Below the pieces are notes generated by a model that saw nothing but the letters and a program-made list of their open reading frames with translations, did not search any database and was not told where the DNA came from. A stretch of DNA of 31,266 nt, taken from JAAYDH01 sp964345825 (GTDB lineage: Bacteria; Bacillota_I; Bacilli_A; RFN20; CAG-826). The DNA lies in assembly GCA_964345825.1 (NCBI GenBank), contig CAYFSI010000011.1, positions 1 to 31,266 on the forward strand, given 5' to 3'. Made by a program: the position numbers and the translations under genes. Each line of letters starts with the position of its first letter. Position 1 is the stretch's first letter. Positions 30,275 to 31,266 of the stretch are shown piece by piece.

Positions 30275-31266
30275 CTAAAAGTTGCTTGCATTATAAAATT
30301 GATCGCTAACAGATATATCTACGCTTTGTTTAATAGCGTTATCATCCCAAGCATGAATGTTAGTAATTTGATAGTCTTTTGGGAATGTGGCAAGTAGAAA
30401 GCCAACATAGTTGGTTTGAGAGAAGTCGATTAAAAGGACTCCTTGATCAATTGTGTAATTCTTTAACCATGAACTCTCGCCACTGCTTGGCCATGCCCAG
30501 TAGTATAGTTCGTAGTCAGTATAGTATTTGCTATCCAAATTAACAACATTGAATAAGTCTTCATTAACCAACTCTATTTTTGTGTAAACAAAGGTTTTAG
30601 AAATAGAAAATTCATCATTGCTGGCGGAAACAAATAGAGTTATCTGATTATTTTCATCAACGACATCACCGAGAATAATTGACTTTGTTAATTCAAAGCT
30701 GATTGCGGTTCCACCATTGATCTGATAGTAACTTTCACTAGCGTGATTTACTTCCAAATCCACTTGTAAAGAATCGACAAACGAACCTCCTCGATTTGAT
30801 ATCTCGATTGTAGGACGATTGAGGTGTTTAGACATGGTTAGAACAATAATGCCAGAAGTATCAAACGTTACTTTTGCCTTACCTTTATTGACTGTAATCG
30901 CCTCTTTTGTTAATTGATTATAATAGACGCCCGACTTCAAATTGGGCAACTGAATAGTTTTCGTGCTTGCGCCAGCAAAATCAATGATGACTGCTCCGCC
31001 ATTTTCTTCATTGAAGCGTTCGTTAATAAATACCGAGCCATCAGATGATAGACTTTCTTCGTATCCGATAAATCGATTATGAAAATTGTTAATGCATCCA
31101 ATAATTGGGGCTTCAAAATGATACGAACCAATTGACCCAACAGTTAATGATTCATCAGGACGAGCTAAAAATGAACAATTCAAATCTTTTCTTGAGGCCA
31201 TAACAGCCCATCTTTGAGCGGTGCGTAGTTGGCCAGAATGACTAGAAGCAGTAATATAGGTATCAT
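30275..31266 (-). CDS. AmyE-like alpha-amylase, C-terminal part (5' end beyond window)
   Basis: The frame is open to the right edge, so the N-terminal catalytic barrel is outside the window; an ATG at 31201 is internal. The visible part begins with DTY, the remainder of the region IV H-D motif, then QRWAVMASRKDLNCSFLARP and INNFHNRFIGYEE. These correspond to the end of the catalytic domain in B. subtilis AmyE (the WAVIASR, LFFSRP and VNRFHN stretches). A C-terminal amylase beta domain follows. After a middle beta domain, the last about 80 residues (YYWAWP, AWDDNAIKQSVDISVS) look like a starch-binding module of the CBM26 type. It endo-cuts starch outside the cell. It is co-transcribed with the pullulanase gene. 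Confidence 0.9.
   Translation of the reverse strand, partial: DTYITASSHSGQLRTAQRWAVMASRKDLNCSFLARPDESLTVGSIGSYHFEAPIIGCINNFHNRFIGYEESLSSDGSVFINERFNEENGGAVIIDFAGASTKTIQLPNLKSGVYYNQLTKEAITVNKGKAKVTFDTSGIIVLTMSKHLNRPTIEISNRGGSFVDSLQVDLEVNHASESYYQINGGTAISFELTKSIILGDVVDENNQITLFVSASNDEFSISKTFVYTKIELVNEDLFNVVNLDSKYYTDYELYYWAWPSSGESSWLKNYTIDQGVLLIDFSQTNYVGFLLATFPKDYQITNIHAWDDNAIKQSVDISVSDQFYNASNF

Noticed and set aside
30275..31201. A complete 308-residue gene starting at 31201
   Set aside because: The frame stays open upstream to the window edge with clear alpha-amylase sequence, so the ATG is internal.

Overview
The window comes from an AT-rich, low-GC Gram-positive relative, most likely an uncultured member of the Mollicutes/Tenericutes-type lineages (inference). 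Three things suggest this. The division cluster keeps mraZ, rsmH, ftsA and ftsZ but has none of the peptidoglycan genes (mraY, mur genes, ftsI, ftsW) that normally sit between them. PheS and the maltodextrin genes are Firmicutes-like. Secreted products are lipoproteins with an L-x-x-C lipobox, and there is a BspA-type leucine-rich-repeat surface protein. TGA is a real stop (glgB, malF), so the code is standard and not the Mycoplasma code. All genes but one lie on the minus strand, so operons read from right to left.

Left part (1-5400): a truncated surface endonuclease I lipoprotein, then ftsA-ftsZ under their own promoter, then mraZ-rsmH-(71-aa membrane protein) ending in a terminator. The mraZ operon starts at a consensus-like promoter followed by three exact-period 10-bp repeats next to the start codon, a textbook MraZ operator array. 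The FtsA homologue has a degenerate first phosphate motif and no visible C-terminal amphipathic helix.

Middle (5400-13970): pheS-pheT-DUF177 (no T-box leader, no rpmF), a BspA-like LRR protein containing a perfect 138-bp tandem duplication, a SpoU/TrmH-type RNA methyltransferase overlapping a YgjP-type metallopeptidase, and the only plus-strand gene, a DUF523 (TudS-like) protein.

Right part (13440-31266): a starch/maltodextrin/glycogen block. A secreted AmyE-like alpha-amylase (truncated by the window edge) and a type I pullulanase lipoprotein would cut starch at the surface. A malEFG importer, with an MsmK-type ATPase carrying an extra C-terminal region of about 250 residues, would take up the maltodextrins. 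Glycogen branching enzyme and glycogen phosphorylase would handle intracellular glucan. Two unrecognised genes (a four-helix membrane protein and a lipoprotein) close the malEFG operon, a PH-like membrane protein sits between pullulanase and the ATPase, and an RDD membrane protein lies between the two transport units.

No rRNA, tRNA, CRISPR array, insertion sequence or prophage gene was seen. No gene-free stretch exceeds about 210 bases. The intergenic regions hold promoters, terminators and the short tracts listed below.
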